Shown here: positions 62,244 to 64,000 of the stretch, in pieces
Layout: each line of letters starts with the position of its first letter
Position numbering within the stretch: position 1 is the stretch's first letter
Program-made: the position numbers and the translations under genes
Source: CAWJPW01 sp963844845
GTDB lineage: Bacteria; Acidobacteriota; Thermoanaerobaculia; Thermoanaerobaculales; Sulfomarinibacteraceae
NCBI GenBank assembly: GCA_963844845.1
Contig: CAWJPW010000003.1
Span: 682,001-746,000 of the forward strand
Direction: 5' to 3'
Length of the DNA stretch: 64,000 nucleotides
Notes under the pieces: generated by a model
Told to the model about the DNA's origin: nothing
Seen by the model: the letters and a program-made list of their open reading frames with translations, nothing else
The model's database searches: none

Positions 62244-62909
62244 ATGAAATCAGCTTCCACCTTCAACGGTCCCTCGATTCCGGCGCGCGAGCGGCTGCTC
62301 GATGCTGCGGAGCAGCTTTTCGCGCGGGCGGGCTACGCGGGGACCTCGGTGCGGGAGATTACGCGGGAGGCGGGCTGCAACGTGGCGGCGGTGAACTACC
62401 ACTTCGGCGGCAAGCTGGACCTGTACAGGCAGGTCTTCGTCCGCCGACTGGAGCTGCTGCGCGAGCAGCGCATCGCCAGCGTCCGCCGGGCTGTGGAAGC
62501 GAGCGGAGGGTCCGCCACTGTGGAAGAGGTGCTCCGGGCCTTTGCCAATGCCTTCCTCGAGCCCCTGGTGGTGGCCTCGGGTGGCAGGCTGCTGGTGCTC
62601 CTGCTCGGTCGCGAGCTGCTTGACCCCCAGCTGGAGCCGGACCTCTTCCTGGATCGGATGATCGGTCCGATCCGCGAGGTGCTCGTGGACGCCCTGGTGG
62701 CGACGGAGCCGGCCGTCGGGCGGGGCAGTATGCGAATGTGTGTGGAGTCGTTCGTGGCCCAGCTCACCCACGTGCTCCACCTGGTGCGGTTCACCGAGCA
62801 CCTGAGCGGACGCGCCGGCCCCCAGCCAGATCTCGTCGAGCTCGTCGACCACATCGTCCAGTTCACCGCCGCGGGGATTCGCGGCTACGCAGAAGGGACC
62901 GCTACGTGA
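62244..62909 (+). CDS. TetR-family regulator, CecR/YbiH type
   Basis: 221 residues from ATG at 62244. The helix-turn-helix reads GYAGTSVREITREAGCNVAAVNYHFGGKLDLY; the AAVNYHFGGK version is typical of CecR/YbiH regulators (DUF1956 ligand domain), which control adjacent efflux genes. It overlaps the following TolC-family gene (TGATG), so it likely autoregulates an efflux operon that continues past the window. Confidence 0.87.
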   Translation: MKSASTFNGPSIPARERLLDAAEQLFARAGYAGTSVREITREAGCNVAAVNYHFGGKLDLYRQVFVRRLELLREQRIASVRRAVEASGGSATVEEVLRAFANAFLEPLVVASGGRLLVLLLGRELLDPQLEPDLFLDRMIGPIREVLVDALVATEPAVGRGSMRMCVESFVAQLTHVLHLVRFTEHLSGRAGPQPDLVELVDHIVQFTAAGIRGYAEGTAT

Positions 62910-64000
62910 TGAACCCCTGCCGCACCGCTGCTGTCCTGGTGCTGGTGATGCCGATGTACCTCGGTTGCGCGACCACACCGTCGTGGATGACAGGTGAACC
63001 GGTACCCGCGAACCCGGCCCAGCGCGCCGCGGAGCTGCCCGCGCCCCCCACCGACGTCGGCGCGACCGCGAGGCCCAAGGTGGAGCTGCCGGCCAACTGG
63101 CAGGAGCTGGCCAAGGAGCTGAGCCTGACCGACATCGTCGGCATCGCCCTCGCCAACAACGACGACACACGCGCGGCCTGGTTCGCGGCCCGCGCCGCGG
63201 CGGCCCGGGTGGGTCAGAAGCGCGCCGACTACTTGCCCTCGGTAGACCTCACGGCGGACGTGGCGGCGAATCAGGGCTCGGCGGTGGGCGGCCGCTTCTC
63301 CTTCCGCCAGGGGGTCCTGGAGCCCGGCATCGACCTCAACTGGCTGGTCTTCGACTTCGGCGGCCGGCCGGCCCGGGTGGCTGAGGCGAAGGCGACGCTG
63401 GTCGCGGCCGACTGGCAGCACGACGCCGCCATCCAGAACGTGGTGCTCCAGGTCGAGCAGGCGTACTTCCAGTACCTGGGAGCGCGGGCACAGCTCAAGG
63501 CGTTGGAGGCGACGGTCAAGGAGGCCGAGACCAACCTGGACGCCGCCACGCGGCGGAAGGAGGTGGGTGTCGCCACCGTGGCCGACGTGCTTCAGGCCAA
63601 GACCGCCCTGTCACAGGCGCGGCTACAGTACCAGACCGTCGCCGGTCGGATCGACACCCTGCGCGGAGGTCTGGCCACCGCCATGGGCATCCCGGCTACG
63701 ACCGACTTCGACGTGGGCGAGCTGCCCGCGCAGCTCCCGGCCGTCGAGGTAGCCGGCAAGGTGGAGGACCTCATCGACCGTGCGCTCGTCAACCGCCCCG
63801 ATCTGGCGGCGCTTCGCTGGCAGGCCGAGCAGTCGGCCCGCCACGTGAGCACTATCAGGGCCGAAGGTCGGCCGTCAATTAGCCTGTCGAGCAGCGCCAA
63901 CCGTGCCTACTACTGGGCGCCGCAGGAGATCAGCGGCGCAAGGGCGAACAACTGGTCGGCCGCGGTTGGGCTCAGGTTTCCGCTCTTCACCGGTTACGAT
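62909..64000 (+). CDS. TolC-family outer membrane efflux protein (3' end outside window)
   Basis: 364 residues visible from ATG at 62909, still open. The N-terminus is a signal peptide with a cysteine at MYLGCATT that may be a lipidation site, as in NodT/OprM-type factors, although the -3 residue is atypical. Paired OEP repeats follow: LSLTDIVGIALANNDDTRAA, LNWLVFDFGGRPARVAEA, long Ala/Gln-rich helices, then GLATAMGIP and VNRPDLAALRWQAE. It forms the outer membrane exit duct; inner membrane partners are probably encoded downstream. Confidence 0.88.
   Translation, partial: MNPCRTAAVLVLVMPMYLGCATTPSWMTGEPVPANPAQRAAELPAPPTDVGATARPKVELPANWQELAKELSLTDIVGIALANNDDTRAAWFAARAAAARVGQKRADYLPSVDLTADVAANQGSAVGGRFSFRQGVLEPGIDLNWLVFDFGGRPARVAEAKATLVAADWQHDAAIQNVVLQVEQAYFQYLGARAQLKALEATVKEAETNLDAATRRKEVGVATVADVLQAKTALSQARLQYQTVAGRIDTLRGGLATAMGIPATTDFDVGELPAQLPAVEVAGKVEDLIDRALVNRPDLAALRWQAEQSARHVSTIRAEGRPSISLSSSANRAYYWAPQEISGARANNWSAAVGLRFPLFTGYD

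Overview
The window is a stretch of very GC-rich (roughly 70%) bacterial chromosome, densely packed with long operons of overlapping genes. The organism has an outer membrane (MsbA-type lipid flippase, TolC-type outer membrane factor, periplasmic multiheme cytochromes). It also carries several eukaryotic-type Ser/Thr kinases with sensor ectodomains, a DUF4388/J-like/TPR protein, a sigma54 activator and c-di-GMP enzymes. This mix suggests a high-GC Acidobacteriota-like lineage (for example Thermoanaerobaculia); the phylum is an inference, since no rRNA or other clear phylogenetic marker is in the window. No tRNA, rRNA, CRISPR array, insertion sequence or prophage was seen.

Layout. 1-8724 (minus strand): a truncated Ser/Thr kinase with a VCBS/FG-GAP-type ectodomain, a zinc-type CDF exporter with three tandem C-terminal domains, a P-loop HPr-kinase-like protein, a cyclic-nucleotide-binding/EAL protein, and a secreted nine-heme cytochrome with three PKD domains behind a CRP/FNR-type class II promoter. 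9045-10877: MsbA-like ABC exporter. 10878-11474: no gene, but a consensus sigma70 promoter followed by a hairpin. 11475-19564 (minus): one apparent eight-gene operon encoding a DsrK/HdrD-like protein, a NarI/DsrM-like cytochrome b, a four-cluster ferredoxin, an NrfD-like membrane subunit fused to a multiheme cytochrome c, then a receiver, a PAS histidine kinase and two more receivers. It is read from a near-perfect sigma54 promoter at 19614-19628. A 21-bp palindrome at 19722-19742 lies between this promoter and a divergent PAS/AAA+/Fis sigma54 activator (19771-21111).

21180-26057: four-gene surface-glycan cluster (two epimerases, a GT2 and a GT39-like membrane protein). 26179-29869: a membrane-anchored Mrr-fold-like protein and a second FG-GAP-type kinase paralogous to the one at the left edge. 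29885-34814 (minus): TetR, ABC ATPase, FtsX permease and HlyD/MacA-type adaptor. 34960-38578 (minus): DUF4388/TPR protein and a secreted prolyl oligopeptidase. 38746-46630 (plus): thioredoxin-HEAT protein and an AddAB/RecB-like helicase-nuclease pair. 46635-48635: GT39-like membrane protein. 48816-50868: sucCD. 51225-53690: third kinase, with TPRs. 53691-54833: a 1.1-kb gene-free, hairpin-dense region. 54834-58682: flavin reductase, EamA transporter, small conserved proteins, membrane diguanylate cyclase and a SirB2-like protein. 58832-61905: glpK-glpD. 61918-62121: a response-regulator remnant. 62244-64000: a CecR-type TetR regulator and a TolC-family protein cut by the window end.

Two themes stand out. 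First, the 11475-21111 locus looks like a quinone/thiol-linked transmembrane redox module made together with its own phosphorelay; cysteine-bearing PAS domains occur both in its histidine kinase and in its probable sigma54 activator. Second, operon-leading genes often have a -10 hexamer 6-9 nt upstream of the start codon and no Shine-Dalgarno (leaderless mRNAs), whereas internal genes use ATGA/GTGA overlaps with good Shine-Dalgarno sequences.
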